Notes: generated by a model from the letters alone, not told the origin. A stretch of 64,000 nucleotides of DNA from Diphasiastrum complanatum (GCA_029204225.1 CM055110.1:35613239-35677238), one strand, 5' to 3'; counted from the stretch's first letter, positions 1 through 12,830 are shown. A program made the numbers and translations.

Positions 1-2
1 TC

Positions 3-719
3 AAGCCCGAGAACATTCAATTCCAGGCCCCACAGGCCTCAGCCATCCGGATGGAAAAATACGTAAGGCTAATCCAGGAATGGGAAGTCAAAAAGCAAAA
101 TTTTAAAAACATTGTGGCCAAACAAGAGAAGATCATCTTGGAGTCCCAGAAGCAGCTGGAAGACACTACGAAGGCCCTGCAGCAAGTCTTGGACAAGGTG
201 AACCAACTATGGGACATGGCGTGCAAGGCTCAAGTAGGTGCTCAATCAACAAAGCCGCGGGATGATGATGGGAATGATGGTGCAGAAAATCAAGGCGAGC
301 AAACCCACCCTTCAGATGGTAGCTCGGGATCAGGTGGCCAGAGAGCCGGTGCTGCTTCCATGACTTTTCCCCGACCCCCTCTCACCTTTAACCCTTCATC
401 CTACTCTGCATTTAATTTTTCTGAAATATTCATTCCAACTTACCCAATTCTTCCATCTCCCCTCTCTTCATCACCTCCTAGCAAAATAATGCGCCCATCA
501 AAAGGTCCAACTGACACTTACAAAGCCCGACGGGACGAGTTCCTCCAACAACTCCACTCCCCCGGTGCTGCGTATAACTTGTTGATTCTGTCTCCTCCTA
601 AACCTATCACCCCCGCACCCCTCTCCCCAGATCATTCCATCCCTGACCTTCCAGAAACTAACACCGACATGGGGGGTGATGATGACTTCTTCGCAGACCA
701 ACCAAAAATGAGAAAGTAG
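3..719 (+). CDS. C-terminal part of an unidentified coiled-coil protein
   Basis: The frame is open from the window edge, so the ATG at 51 is probably internal and the true start lies upstream. Roughly residues 1-60 after that ATG are rich in K, E and Q with heptad-like spacing, suggesting a coiled coil. The rest is low complexity: an acidic GNDG/DDD stretch, a Ser/Gly-rich part, then a long Pro/Ser-rich region ending in an acidic DDDFF motif and a basic tail before TAG. I recognise no catalytic motif and no family. It could be the end of a host gene or an accessory ORF of a transposon; nothing nearby decides this. An overlapping minus-strand ORF at 498-701 looks like a shadow. Confidence 0.35.
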   Translation, partial: KPENIQFQAPQASAIRMEKYVRLIQEWEVKKQNFKNIVAKQEKIILESQKQLEDTTKALQQVLDKVNQLWDMACKAQVGAQSTKPRDDDGNDGAENQGEQTHPSDGSSGSGGQRAGAASMTFPRPPLTFNPSSYSAFNFSEIFIPTYPILPSPLSSSPPSKIMRPSKGPTDTYKARRDEFLQQLHSPGAAYNLLILSPPKPITPAPLSPDHSIPDLPETNTDMGGDDDFFADQPKMRK

Positions 720-1908
<1,189 letters not shown>

Positions 1909-2034
1909 CAAGGGGTGGAGGAAAAATTTGAAATCTCTGTGTGTGTGTGTGTGCAGGCAGAGCGTGGCATTTTTGGCGGCACAGGGTTACATTTTTTATG
2001 GCAACCCTTACACACTCTCTCTAGAATATATCTA

Positions 2035-2150
2035 TATCTATATATATATATATATCTAAGAAAGCGGGTGGCGGACGCGGACGCACGTCCGCGTCCGTGT
2101 TCGCATCCGGACGCGTCCGATTTTTTGCAAAAAAAAAAATTCAAAAAAAA
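2035..2150. repeat. (TA)n, GC-rich hairpin and A-rich tail unit
   Basis: A short TA tract (about 2036-2056) is followed by a CpG-rich block of repeated GGACGC/GCGTCC. Positions 2072-2083 and 2086-2097 are a perfect 12-bp inverted repeat with a 2-bp centre. Two A-runs follow at 2130-2150. The composition is unlike the AT-rich surroundings and is shared with 5383-5545, suggesting one small mobile or foldback unit of unknown class. Confidence 0.5.
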
Positions 2151-2549
2151 AAATATGAGAACCTGCCTTCACTGTCCCCCATCCCAAAAGGAAAATAAAG
2201 CAATTTATGGCCCCTGTTTTTCCCTCGGAATTAATTATCAGAGGGTGTCTGGCACCCACCTGCCCCCTCCTGTAAAAAACAATGGTACCAAAAAAATTTG
2301 CAACAGACCTAGCCACTGGGCCATGCCTCTCATAACTGAGATATTACTAAACAGCCATGGCTAATGAGCAGTTCATAAATTATTACGAACCTTCATTGGG
2401 AACTAGGCTCCAAAAAAGCGGCAAAGAAAGATTTGAGAGTGGTTTCGAGTGAACATGATGGTTTAGGGTTTAGGTATTAATGGTTTAGGATCTAGAGTGC
2501 ATCAGTGACTGTCTGAAAAAAGTGAATGCTCACCAGAGGATTGGGGAGA

Positions 2550-2632
2550 GGTGAACGCTCACCAGAAGAGTGACAAGCTCTCAGGAGCAGAAGTCTCTGG
2601 AGGTAATTAGGGCTCACCAGAAGAGTGACAAG
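2550..2632. repeat. Short direct repeat, about 23 bp x 2
   Basis: The segment beginning GCTCACCAGAAGAGTGACAA occurs near 2550 and again near 2608. A shorter CTCACCAGAG form lies at about 2530. Function unknown. Confidence 0.6.
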
Positions 2633-2639
2633 CTATACA

Positions 2640-3123
2640 CTACTGTGACTCCGTTGATGAGATCGGTTTCATCCTGGATGAACTTCAACAGCTTACTAAT
2701 TAGTTACGGCACTACTTCAACACACTACAATACGATGTCGAATGCACTCTCCCTGCCTCGAAGGCGTCGATGTTGCGCAAGAACATGGAACCGTAACAAC
2801 TGGAAACAATCACGTTGATGAGTGGACGTTTGCGATGATCAGTCCACCCATCAGCCATGATGGAACAGTCGTATCTATCCCAAGCGTCATGCAATGCGGA
2901 CAGTCTCTCTCTGACTGATGCAACCCGGTCCTAAAGGGCCTCGTAGTGCGTCGGTTATGGGTGGTGTGTAGCCGGACCCGCAGATTGCAACTTTTGAGAT
3001 AGCCTCTCGAAAGATGCGGGATGATGCCATAATAAAGGGGAGGTTCAGGTTATAGAACATCTGTGCTATGGTCCTGGTGGCCTCTCTATGCTGCCCCTCT
3101 CTGAAAATTTTTGGCATGGGCAT
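2640..3123 (-). pseudogene. hAT-like (DUF659) transposase fragment
   Basis: Two minus-strand reading frames give a recognisable DUF659 block in order. At 3123-2887 there is an N-terminal helix region (FYNLNLPFIMASS, GSGYTPPITDALRGPL). At 2894-2712 there is the hallmark CSIMADGWTDHRKRPLINV followed by GSMFLRNIDA. Below 2712 a weak KLLKFIQDE continuation is visible. A frame change at about 2890 and missing downstream catalytic and dimerisation parts make it a decayed fragment. DUF659 proteins are hAT-superfamily transposase relatives common in plants. No terminal inverted repeats or 8-bp target duplication were found. Confidence 0.7.
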
Positions 3124-3581
3124 CTGTCTGGTGCCTCGGGATGTGGATGGCTAGGAGGATGCATATGGACGATGTAGATATGGAGGTGGTGGCATAGGTG
3201 CAGGTGCGGAAGCGGAGGATGTGGACGGGTCGTGTAGATCTGACGGTGATGGCAGAGGCGTAGGTGTAGCAGTGGAGGCTGTGGATCCATGGGGAGTACT
3301 GAAGAAGGCGGAGGCGGAGGCGGTGGCAGGGCGAGTGCGGATGCAGCGGTGGTGGTGGGTGCAGATGCGACGGTGGGGGCGATGGGTGTACCAATGGCAG
3401 GGTCGGTGGCAGTGGGTGCACCTGTAGAAATAGAGTCTGCGGCATATGTGGATGGCTCGTCGGGTTCAGCAGCTAGCTCAGAATATGTCTCGATAATGCG
3501 AGCCCTCTCCGTAGTGGGGATGACCATACCAATGTCGATCCCGTAGCGTCCCCCTATGGGTCGGACTCGCAACCCCCCCAA
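3066..3581 (-). CDS. Pro/Ala/Thr-rich ORF upstream of the hAT fragment
   Basis: This 171-residue minus-strand frame lies just upstream of the DUF659 block. It contains a Thr/Ala-rich section, a run of eight prolines and His/Pro-rich repeats. Its end overlaps the DUF659 fragment in another frame, and a shifted frame supplies the start of that block. It is probably the low-complexity N-terminal linker of the same transposase, now frameshifted. I see no zinc finger that would prove this. Confidence 0.35.
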   Translation of the reverse strand: MGGLRVRPIGGRYGIDIGMVIPTTERARIIETYSELAAEPDEPSTYAADSISTGAPTATDPAIGTPIAPTVASAPTTTAASALALPPPPPPPSSVLPMDPQPPLLHLRLCHHRQIYTTRPHPPLPHLHLCHHLHIYIVHMHPPSHPHPEAPDRCPCQKFSERGSIERPPGP

Positions 3582-3685
3582 ATGTGCTCAAACCCAAGAG
3601 GCGTTCCCTGTGAACTGCCGTCGACGAAAAGGGCAACGCCACTTTTTGAGGCATCACCTCCACCTCATCCCAAATGGGACGAGCA

Positions 3686-3690
<5 letters not shown>

Positions 3691-3772
<82 letters not shown>

Positions 3773-3781
3773 CACACACAC
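3691..3781. repeat. (CT)n then short (CA)n microsatellite
   Basis: CT runs 3691-3769 without interruption, then G and CACACACACA to about 3781. Between here and 3993 the sequence stays C/T/A-rich with repeated CCTAAA and shorter CT runs (about 3918-3938). Confidence 0.95.
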
Positions 3782-3989
3782 AGAAGCACAGAAATCCAAG
3801 CTCTCTCTCCCACCCTAAATCCTAAACCCCAAACCCAAGCACCCTTTAACCTAAATCCTAAACTCACACACACAATTCCTCTCTCTCCGTCCCTCACACT
3901 CTCTGTCTCTTCTTCTTCTCTCTCTCTCTCTCTCTCTCACACACAAATCACCACACACACAACTGTATGCACACAAATCAACAATGTCT

Positions 3990-4209
<220 letters not shown>

Positions 4210-4289
4210 TTCCGCCCTCTTTCTGCTCTCGGGTTCTGCAGACTGTCCACAAGGCCTGCGTGCTTTTGTTTTTGTTCTCGGATTCCTTG

Positions 4290-5374
4290 AATCTGTGAAC
4301 ATGGTTTTTTGCTTCTTCTTATACTTCTATAGTTACGGTTCTTTATGGTACTTCTTCTTATTAGAACAGTTACAGCAGAAGCGTTACTCAGTTTTCAGCA
4401 TGTATTTCCTAGCCTGTCAATGGGAGACATGGTTTCGATACTCAGCTACATGCATAACCAGCCATGTAACCATCTACAGCTCAAGAGGATCAGCGTTTTA
4501 GAACAGGAAGCAATCTTATTATCTATTGAATCAGAAACAATCAAGACAAGATTAACTACTGGAACAAGAAACAAGATTCAAGAAACAAGAAACAAGGAAC
4601 AAGATTCCTAGCAACATTTTAACAGTCTAAGAATCAAGAAAAACTCATTTCTTGATACTTAGATTGCTCAAGAACAATCAAGAATTGGGCTGTAAGGGAG
4701 TATGCAAGAATCATACCACAAACCAGCCTATCTAGTTTACTCGAATGCTGATTACTACCTCATTCCACAAACAAGAACTGAATCCTAATCCACAACTAAG
4801 CAAGAAATAAGAAACAAGAACCTAGTTAATCCACAATGCAAAGGAATCAAGCATGCTCATAGAAATCTCACTCAAGAACATTGCCATGAACAAGGAGCTT
4901 AGCTATCATCAAGAACTCGTGGGGAATCCTCTTTATTAGCTCAAGAGAACTTGACAATACATCAAAAAGCTCCCTCACAAGATAGGGGGGGCCCTTAAAT
5001 AAGCAAGAAGGCTGCCCATGTGGAGCCCAAGTGGCAATTCCACCAAATTAGAAAATACATGTGGAATTTGCCCTTCCACTAAAGGTCACCATCAAAAGGT
5101 GGCTCACTCTTACTAATTTAAGGGGAGTCTACATTTATTTACAATGCCTAAGAAATATTACTAGCTCCTACATGGTCATTCCTTCTTTGGGATACACCAT
5201 GTAGGCTCACATAGATAACTCATTGTCTTCCTAGCTAGTACTTCCTCGGCTCTCATGCTCGGCTCTCAGCTTCTTCTGCTCTCCTCCTTCTGAGACCTCC
5301 TCGGTCATGGGTGAGAGATAACTTGTGTCTTCAGCTTGGCTCGGCACTTGGAGATTCTCTAGAATCTACTAACA
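4290..5374. repeat. R1 repeat, copy 1 (possible solo LTR)
   Basis: This segment is collinear with 13,231-13,861 plus 18,354-18,720. Shared landmarks are AATCTGTGAACA near the start, a TTCTTTATGG region, ATCTACAGCTCAAGAGGATC, many CAAGAAACAAG motifs, and CTTGGAGATTCTCTAGAAT near the end. Copy 1 ends ...CTACTAACA. Copy 2 starts TGTTCACAG, so a TG...CA LTR of about 1.1 kb is possible. No coding region and no target duplication were seen. A large nonautonomous LTR element is an alternative. Confidence 0.5.
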
Positions 5375-5382
5375 GTTTTTTT

Positions 5383-5545
5383 TTTTAAAAAACGCGTCCG
5401 GGGCCCGGACGCGTTCTAGGCCCCAAACGCTGGACGCGTCCAGCCCAAGAAAAAATACAAAACTAAAAAAAAAAAAGGACGCGTTCGACCGCATCCGGGT
5501 CCAGGCGTCGGACGCGGGCACTTCGGCCCGGACCCTCAGTATGTA
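5383..5545. repeat. CpG-rich unit with perfect palindromes
   Basis: Positions 5391-5402 and 5404-5415 form a perfect 12-bp inverted repeat around one base (arm AACGCGTCCGGG). CTGGACGCGTCCAG at 5430-5443 is a perfect 14-bp palindrome. More GGACGCG motifs flank an A-run near 5470, and a TA tract follows. It shares motif, A-run and TA tract with 2035-2150. Confidence 0.55.
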
Positions 5546-5567
5546 TATATATATATATATATATATA

Positions 5568-5612
<45 letters not shown>
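5543..5612. repeat. (TA)n-(CA)n compound microsatellite
   Basis: TA runs about 5543-5568 and CA about 5568-5612. Confidence 0.9.
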
Positions 5613-5618
<6 letters not shown>

Positions 5619-5879
5619 GTTGTATATGATTACATGAAAAAACCAATGTAACTCAAATTCATACTCGAATATGCAGTATTTGAAGTCTGAAACCTCTTCA
5701 TGTGTCATGTCAAAGATAATGTCGAAGATTTAGTTGCCCAAAGCATAGCAAGCAGCTAATAAAGAAAAGTATAGAAGAAGATTGGAATTAGAACTCATCA
5801 CTCATGTAATCTTGGTCCATTTATGTATCTAGCAAATACCAAAGTATGATAGGCTTTTTTAATGGAAAAACTAGTAAAT

Positions 5880-6490
5880 GATTCATCATTGTCCATACAA
5901 CATTGAACCTCATTGTAAATCATTCAAGCGTGTGTGTAAATAAGTGTTGGTTCATCGTTGTCCCATTACTAAGAACTATTGCATGCTAGTATACTACTGT
6001 GCAAAAATATATGGTTATGTGTAGCGATCCAGTGCACTATGTCCATCACTATAGGTGTGTACATAAACTCACCAAATATGCTATGGCAATCATTACTCAC
6101 ATGGCCTATGTGAGTCTTACAAATAACAAATGCTTTTTTTTGCAAAATTGAAGTGTCGTCCATCACTAAATCAACAATAGAACAACCCACTAAATTTGAA
6201 AAAATTTCTAGATATCCATCACCTACTTACACTTACATACTAGTGCCAAAAAATACTGGATTTATAGCCAATAGGCTGCCACACCTCAGCACTGAAAATA
6301 CATAATGTTTTCATGCCAATATCCAGCAGACTGCATGCTAAAAAAATGCTGAATAGATAAAGTGTACTTCACATGTCTATGAAAAAACATATATCAAACA
6401 TCATCATGCTGAAAGAAAGTATTAAAGATCACTCACCAGAGTAGTATTGAAGATCACTCACCAGAGTAGTATTGAATCGTTGTCCAAGTG
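5880..6490. repeat. Second, weaker ladder of CATC(G/A)(C/T)TG-like motifs
   Basis: On the minus strand GATG-centred motifs resembling GTCCAGCGATGGAC recur near 5885, 5953, 6041, 6157, 6214 and 6476, several at ~68-72 bp. The match is weaker than at 1090-1410, but the position relative to a minus-strand TATA-like box and an upstream (AG)n array is the same. No gene seen in 5613-6780. Confidence 0.3.
6425..6476. repeat. 26-bp tandem duplication
   Basis: AGATCACTCACCAGAGTAGT plus six bases occurs twice in tandem. On the minus strand each copy contains CTCTGGTGAGTG, a consensus-like 5' splice site. Confidence 0.7.
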
Positions 6491-6587
6491 CATTTGGTTG
6501 GATACTGTAAGTGCTAGCTTCTTCTAACAATGGTGAGATATCAAAGAGAGGAAGAAGAAGAGGAGTGGTGGTAGTGCTGCATTTAGC

Positions 6588-6602
6588 CACATATATATAG
6601 CT
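6588..6602 (-). promoter_or_regulatory. TATA-like box, minus strand
   Basis: The minus strand reads CTATATATATGTGG, followed by a C/T-rich run (6540-6570). This parallels the 1602-1620 site. No attached coding sequence is recognised. Confidence 0.3.
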
Positions 6603-6782
6603 ACCGGATTTTCCGCAGTGAAGGATAAGGTTGTGTAGAGATAGCCATCAGGTAGCTAGTGAGGGAAGCAATTACTCTTGTCTGTAGGATGATTTTAGGT
6701 AAATCTTGACCGTTGCAAATAAACCATGTGAAACTGGAAGGGGTGTTGTACTAAAAAAAAGTGTTACATGCGCTGTATTTAG

Positions 6783-7686
<904 letters not shown>

Positions 7687-8497
7687 CCAACTTGAAACTT
7701 CTTTGAGTTTAAGTTCTTCTGATCATCCTAAATCAAATGGCCAAACATAAAGGACTAATCAAACTATGGAAGATATTTTGAGGACGTATGTTTCTCATAG
7801 GCAATCTCATTGGGAAGATTATGTCCCACTGGTTGAGTTTGCATATAATAGTAGAAAACATTCTGCTACAGGTTACAATCCTTTTATGCTTGTGTATGGT
7901 TTTCAACCTAGATCTCCAGTAAATGTTGAGACGAAGTCTGTTAAGATCCAGAAGGTTGCTGATTTTTTGCATGATATGTAAGAGATGTTGCAAGTGGCTA
8001 AGGATAGTATCCGTAGTGCTCAGGATAGAGCTAAACACTATACCGATCTTAAAAAATCTCCAAGAGATTTTAAAGTTGATGATTGGGTATATCTTAGGAT
8101 TCCAAAAGATTCTAAGACGTTACGTACAGGGAAGCATTATAAGTTGTCTACCCGTTATTGTGGACCTTTTAGGATTGTACGTAGAATTGGTTCTTTGGCG
8201 TATGAACTTGATCTTCAACGAAAATCGACTGCACACCCAGTGTTTCATGTAAGTCATTTGAAACTAAGTTTACATGATGGTGATACAGTTGGATCGGATG
8301 AAGATTTATCCCGTTTGAAAGATTTGTCGCTTAGTGTACCTTTGGAACCTGAGAAAGTGCTCAGAACCATAGATAAACAATTATTAAATCGTTCTATCTC
8401 TGAGTGCTTAATTCGGTGGAAGGGTCGTACTGAGGATGATGATTCTTGGGAGAGAGTTGATAGCATAAAGAAGAATTTCCCGAAGTTTAGCTTCTAA
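7687..8497 (+). pseudogene. Ty3/gypsy integrase end plus chromodomain, fragment
   Basis: The frame starts inside the integrase catalytic core at the HPKSNGQT region (TAA in place of the catalytic-Glu codon, at about 7756). It continues through EFAYNSRKHSATGYNPF, the GPF/Y module (YCGPFRIVRRIG), PVFHVSHLK, and a C-terminal chromodomain-like region (ISECLIRWKGRTEDDDSWE). It ends at TAA 8495-8497. A second in-frame TAA lies near 7978. Gag, protease, RT and RNase H are absent. Chromodomain-bearing gypsy elements are chromoviruses. It resembles Gyp2 more than Gyp1 (KLETSLSLSS...HPKS). Confidence 0.85.
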
Positions 8498-8512
8498 GGA
8501 TAGAAGCAGTTC

Positions 8513-9040
8513 AAGGAGGGAAGAATGTTATGTCCATGACCAGTACATAGGATACAATATACTCTTAGTCTTGGATACAATGTACTCCAGTGAAACAAGC
8601 TGTTAGTTATGCCACGTCATACTGGACGTGACCCGAAAGTAACTAATATCCTTGTGAGGCCCAGAACAAATTAAATGGAGTTTAGACAAGGTATGAGATA
8701 ATGTATGCATTATCAATAGCAATTCTATGATTAGTTGGTCCATGCTTAGGACTCTATTCTAGGTGAATCTATGTATAGGGAATTTAGGGCTAGGCTATCA
8801 GGTTGCTTTTGGCTCTATATATTGGGTCCAAACTCGCCCTACTCCTCATCATGGTTTTGGATTTATTGCCAGGCTCTCACTCTATATCCATGCTTCTTGT
8901 TCCTTGGCTTGGGGTGAGGCTTCTAGAGTTTGATTGGATGATTCCACTTGGTTGAGTGGTTTCTCCATAGTGTGTTATCATTGTGTTTGTGATTTGTAAG
9001 CAGGATCTAAGGAGCTTCTCTTATATTTTGAGCTACCGTT
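8513..9040 (+). mobile_element. PPT and 3' LTR of the gypsy fragment
   Basis: A purine tract (8513-8525, AAGGAGGGAAGAA) precedes TGTTATGTCC at 8526, the expected polypurine tract and LTR start. TCTATATATTGGG near 8812 is a TATA-like promoter. The 3' boundary is uncertain because no second copy exists in the window. Confidence 0.55.
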
Positions 9041-9490
9041 AAAAAGTTATAACCAGTCAAAGTTTCTAAAAACAAAAAAAGTCAAATGTTGCTTCTATGC
9101 ACCCATAGAGTCAAATATTCGCGCATAGAAGAGGTATTGGGGTCTTTTAAATCTTTGACCGGCTATAAGTTTTGAATGGTTGCTCAGAAGTAGGTCATGT
9201 AGGGTAATGTTGGAAGCACTCGTCAAGCACTTTTCAAATGTATAATTTTCATCTCAATTGAAGCTACGATTAAAATTTTATACTTCCTTTTTAATAAACT
9301 AAAAAAATGGTAATGTACATAGAATGGTTAAGCATCAAAAATCGTGCGGGCAGAAATGAAAAAGCATTCGGGCAAAAATGAATTTATTTCGATACTTTAC
9401 ATTGTTAAACTTTGTCAATCTACGTGAAATTTTTTATAAGGTCTTTTTGAAATTCAGAATTCCTCTAATGATGAAAATAATCAACTTCAC

Positions 9491-9876
9491 TTGTTTCCTA
9501 GAAGATCGACAAGAAAACGCAGGCCACCTATAGGGTACATCGACGAATCTGTAGCCTATCTTGTTCAAGAGCCAACTACTAGTGAAGAAGCACTCAGTCA
9601 GCCCGATTTCGATCTTTGGAAGGAAGCTATGGATAAAGAGTATTCATCTCTCATCAAGAACCATACTTGGACTATTGTCAAATTGTCTGCCAACAAAAAT
9701 GTAGTTGATTGCAGATGGATTTTCAAAATCAAATACAATGCGGATGGAAGCATCAATCGAAGAAAAGCTTGACTTGTCGCGAGAGGTTTCTCGCAGATAC
9801 ATAATGTCGACTACATTGATACTTATTCTCCTTCTTACCAATCATCTAATCGGTTTTAATCTTCATCCCTTGTTTA
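9491..9876 (+). pseudogene. Ty1/copia reverse transcriptase N-terminal fragment
   Basis: The frame reads the spacer and start of copia RT: TRKRRPPIGYIDES, FDLWKEAMDKEYSSLIKNHT, VDCRWIFKIKYNADGS. It then has a TGA at 9771-9773 before LVARGFSQ, and the similarity ends about 9876 (NVDYIDTYSP). The RT active-site region (YVDD) is missing. About 300-450 bp either side is AT-rich with no gene. Confidence 0.8.
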
Positions 9877-10615
9877 TCCAGTTCTGCGGATTTTCCCGTG
9901 TGTTTACATAGTTTGTAGAATTACAAGTGTTTTTACATAGTCTGCAGAATTACACAGTTTAAAAAATGTCGCCTTTTTTGCCTGTCAGGAATCTCGTGTA
10001 AAATCACAGTGTCGCATTTTTCGCTTTTTCCAAAGAGTCTCAAATGTTAAGGAAATGACTCTGGCAAAGCGTAGGGCAACCCTAAATGAGATTTAAGGGC
10101 ATTGTCACCTTTTTCGCCTTACAGTGTTGCCTGTGGCTATTTTAGTTCATTTCTGCAGAGCCACAGTTTTGGTTCATTTATGCATATAGAACGTTTACGG
10201 CCAACTTCATCGCTTATTAGCAATCAATAACAAGAACCAGATGGATGCCAGCTGATCGCCAGCGAACTAGCAATCGCAATTTACAATCTAATTTCTTAGT
10301 ACTAATAGTTGTTCATATTCATACAGTTTCATGATTATCAAAATTATCAGAAGAAGGTTTTTGAATAGTTAGCTCTCTCTCTCTCAAGCCTGCAAGCTTG
10401 AACACTCCTGAGCATTCTAGCTCACTTCTTAGAGTTGTTTTAGAGATTGCTATTGCGCTACTGCTTATCAGTATTGCCCTTAATTCAGACTTTCATTTTA
10501 GCCGCTCAGAGATAGCATAGAGTACGCGGCTTTGATCCACAATGTATTGTACTCATTTACTTCTGTTTCGTTTTGAATCAATACTAGTCTTTATTGCATT
10601 CAACTTCATCTCAGA
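9877..10615. other. No recognisable gene
   Basis: AT-rich sequence with short internal repeats (TTACATAGT(T/C)TG(T/C)AGAATTACA at about 9904 and 9934). Nothing else supportable. Confidence 0.5.
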
Positions 10616-11161
10616 TTGTATGCAATATATTACCTCCTATTCGCCTCAGTCAAATGGTCTTGCTAAGAGAAAGAACAGATCCTTAGTTGAATCGACAAAG
10701 TGCATGTTATCACATGCAACACTTTCGAAGTGCTTCTGGGCTGAAGTCGTTTCAACAACAACCTATATTTAGAACAAATGTTCTACTAAAGGCCTCTTAG
10801 ACAAAATACCATTTGAAGTTTGGACAAGTACCAAACCTTCTTTATCAAACTTACAAGTTTTTGGATGTACTACTTTGCGCAGATTCCTTGTGTTCTCAGA
10901 AAGAAGCTCGACTTCTAGAGTATCAAGTGTGTTTTCATTAGCTACACTACTTCAGATCAAGCCTACAAGTTGTTCAATCCCATCGAGTCTAAGATATTCA
11001 CTAGCCGGGATGTCATCTTCATTGAAGATCAATTTCAAGACCTCAAAGGAAAGTGTAGTTCCCATGTAGCCGACCTATCAAATTTTCCTGAGTTTGACAA
11101 AAGGGCTTTCTATCAAGCGAAATGGCTTGAAACGTCTGATAAAGGCCTCCTTCAAGAGTGA
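10616..11161 (+). pseudogene. Ty1/copia integrase C-terminal fragment
   Basis: Two frames together cover the end of a copia integrase core and its C-terminal part: YSPQSNGLAKRKNRSLVEST (catalytic Glu replaced by Lys/Arg context), CFWAEVVSTTTY, FEVWTSTKPSLSNLQVFGC, then after a frameshift near 10,960 KLFNPIESKIFTSRDVIF. The upstream HHCC, protease and gag are absent. RT sequence lies upstream (9491) instead of downstream, so the two copia pieces are not one collinear element. Confidence 0.75.
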
Positions 11162-11164
11162 CCA

Positions 11165-11398
11165 GTCACGTTTATCTTCACGATCAAGGTTAAAAAGCCA
11201 CTCTCGTGTTCGATTGATCATGGTCATCGAGAAGAGCTGTACCATGGCCTCCGGTGATGTCTCGCCATAGACATCACATGTGTTCTCAAAGACTTGAAGA
11301 AATCTTTGAGGATCAATGTTACCATTGTACTTAGGTAAGTCGAGCTTGGGGGTCCTTTTTTCAGTACATGGAATATTATGTGCAAAAGCTCCGTTTAA
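11165..11398 (-). pseudogene. Ty3/gypsy gag fragment
   Basis: On the minus strand the frame reads KRTPKLDLPKYNGNIDPQ, FLQVFENTCDVYGETSPEA and FSMTMINRTREWLFNLDRED, a typical start of the retrotransposon gag capsid domain. It abuts the copia integrase fragment tail-to-tail within a few bases. No LTR was identified for it. Confidence 0.65.
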
Positions 11399-11639
11399 GT
11401 GAGCTCGTGCATGTGAGGATTCGGCAGCATGGAAATGTGTTGTTCATAGGGAGCTCTATAACGCATAGGTTCCCATCTGTCGAATGGGTTTGTGGATGGG
11501 TCTTGGACTTGGGATTTCATCCAAGAATATCTGTTAAATCGAGCCTGTTCGGTGGATGGGGAGACCATCTCTGGTGGATAGTCTTACATAGAATTCAGAT
11601 CGTAGGGACGATCCATGCAAACGTGTAGAGTGTCGTAGG

Positions 11640-12830
11640 ATTGTGTAAATATGCACGTGGACTCTGGTTACGGTGGATACATGTGTTGGAATGCGGTTGC
11701 TACGAATCCATGGTTGATACAAGTGTAATGCGACAAATGGCGGTGGTGGGATGATGGTATGCGGTGGTAGCGGTGCAATATGGTTTGTGGCTGTCCGTTG
11801 CATGTTTTTTTTTTTTAACGGTCAGATGCGATCGATTGCGGTCGGTTGCGGTTATTGCAGTCTGTTATGGGTTGTGGCTGTCTACGGTTATTTGGTCTGG
11901 CATTAGAGGGAGGGCAAGGAGGTATGTGTGGTTGGGATGGTGGACGGGGCCTACGGTTCGGGACGTAGAGTGACGAGTTGCGGGTGGTGGTGTATCTACG
12001 GTTATTGTAGAGTGTGAGTGTTTACGGGTGTGACGGTTATGGTGCCTACGGTGGCGGGTGAAGAGCGGGTCGTGATTCTCACAGTTTGCAACAATGAGCG
12101 GATGTTTATGGTGTATTGCGATAGATGGCGAGTGGTGGTGGTGAGGAAGTCATAGGGCCGGATGATTGCAGTTTGTTACAATCTTGGGTGGCCAAGGGTG
12201 GAGGCGGGTGTATGTGGTTTGTGATGAAGGTGTTGTAATGCGATGGGTTATGGTGGAGTTGGTTATTACAAGATACGGAGAGCGGTTGTGGGGGTGGTGG
12301 TGTTAATGCCTTATGGTGTTTTCAACGGCATTGTGCGAATGTGGGGAAAGGGTGCTTGATTGGCGGTTGGAGGTGACGAAAGTAGTTGTAGGCCATATGA
12401 TTGCGGTCGGTTGTAACCAGGTGTGGCCGAGTAGAGTCATAGGGCCGTAGGATTGTGGACGGTTGCGATGTGAGGATGGTGGGTGAATGAGAAGGACAAT
12501 GTGCTATGCGGAGGTAGTTCTGGGAGGTGTGTGCGGTGGTTGACGGATTCGACGATTTGGAATGGATGGCAATGGGTTGCAATCTCCAGGGGCCGAGAAC
12601 AGAGATGAGTGGATGGCGTAGTGTTGCGATGATTGTGGTCCGTACAGTTTGCAATGGATTGTGGTTCTGATGGTTTGATATGTTTGGTCGCAAGAATGCA
12701 AGGAGTGAAGTAATGGGTGTTTTGGTGAATGTATTCCCTATGGTTGGAAACAGTTGCTACGGTGTAGAATGGTCACTACGGATCAATGCGGTTGTTACGA
12801 ATGGTCGCAATGATGGTAATGCGATTGAAT
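11640..12830. repeat. G/T-skewed pseudo-repetitive tract
   Basis: About 1.2 kb in which the plus strand is built from short G/T-rich words such as GGTTGCGGT, GTTGTGG, GGTGGTGG and TACGGT, with little C. No exact unit length is clear. Open frames here are products of composition, not genes. The tract fades into 12,830-13,200, where ATCGGTTGAGAACTGAG occurs twice (about 12,850 and 13,063). Confidence 0.55.
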
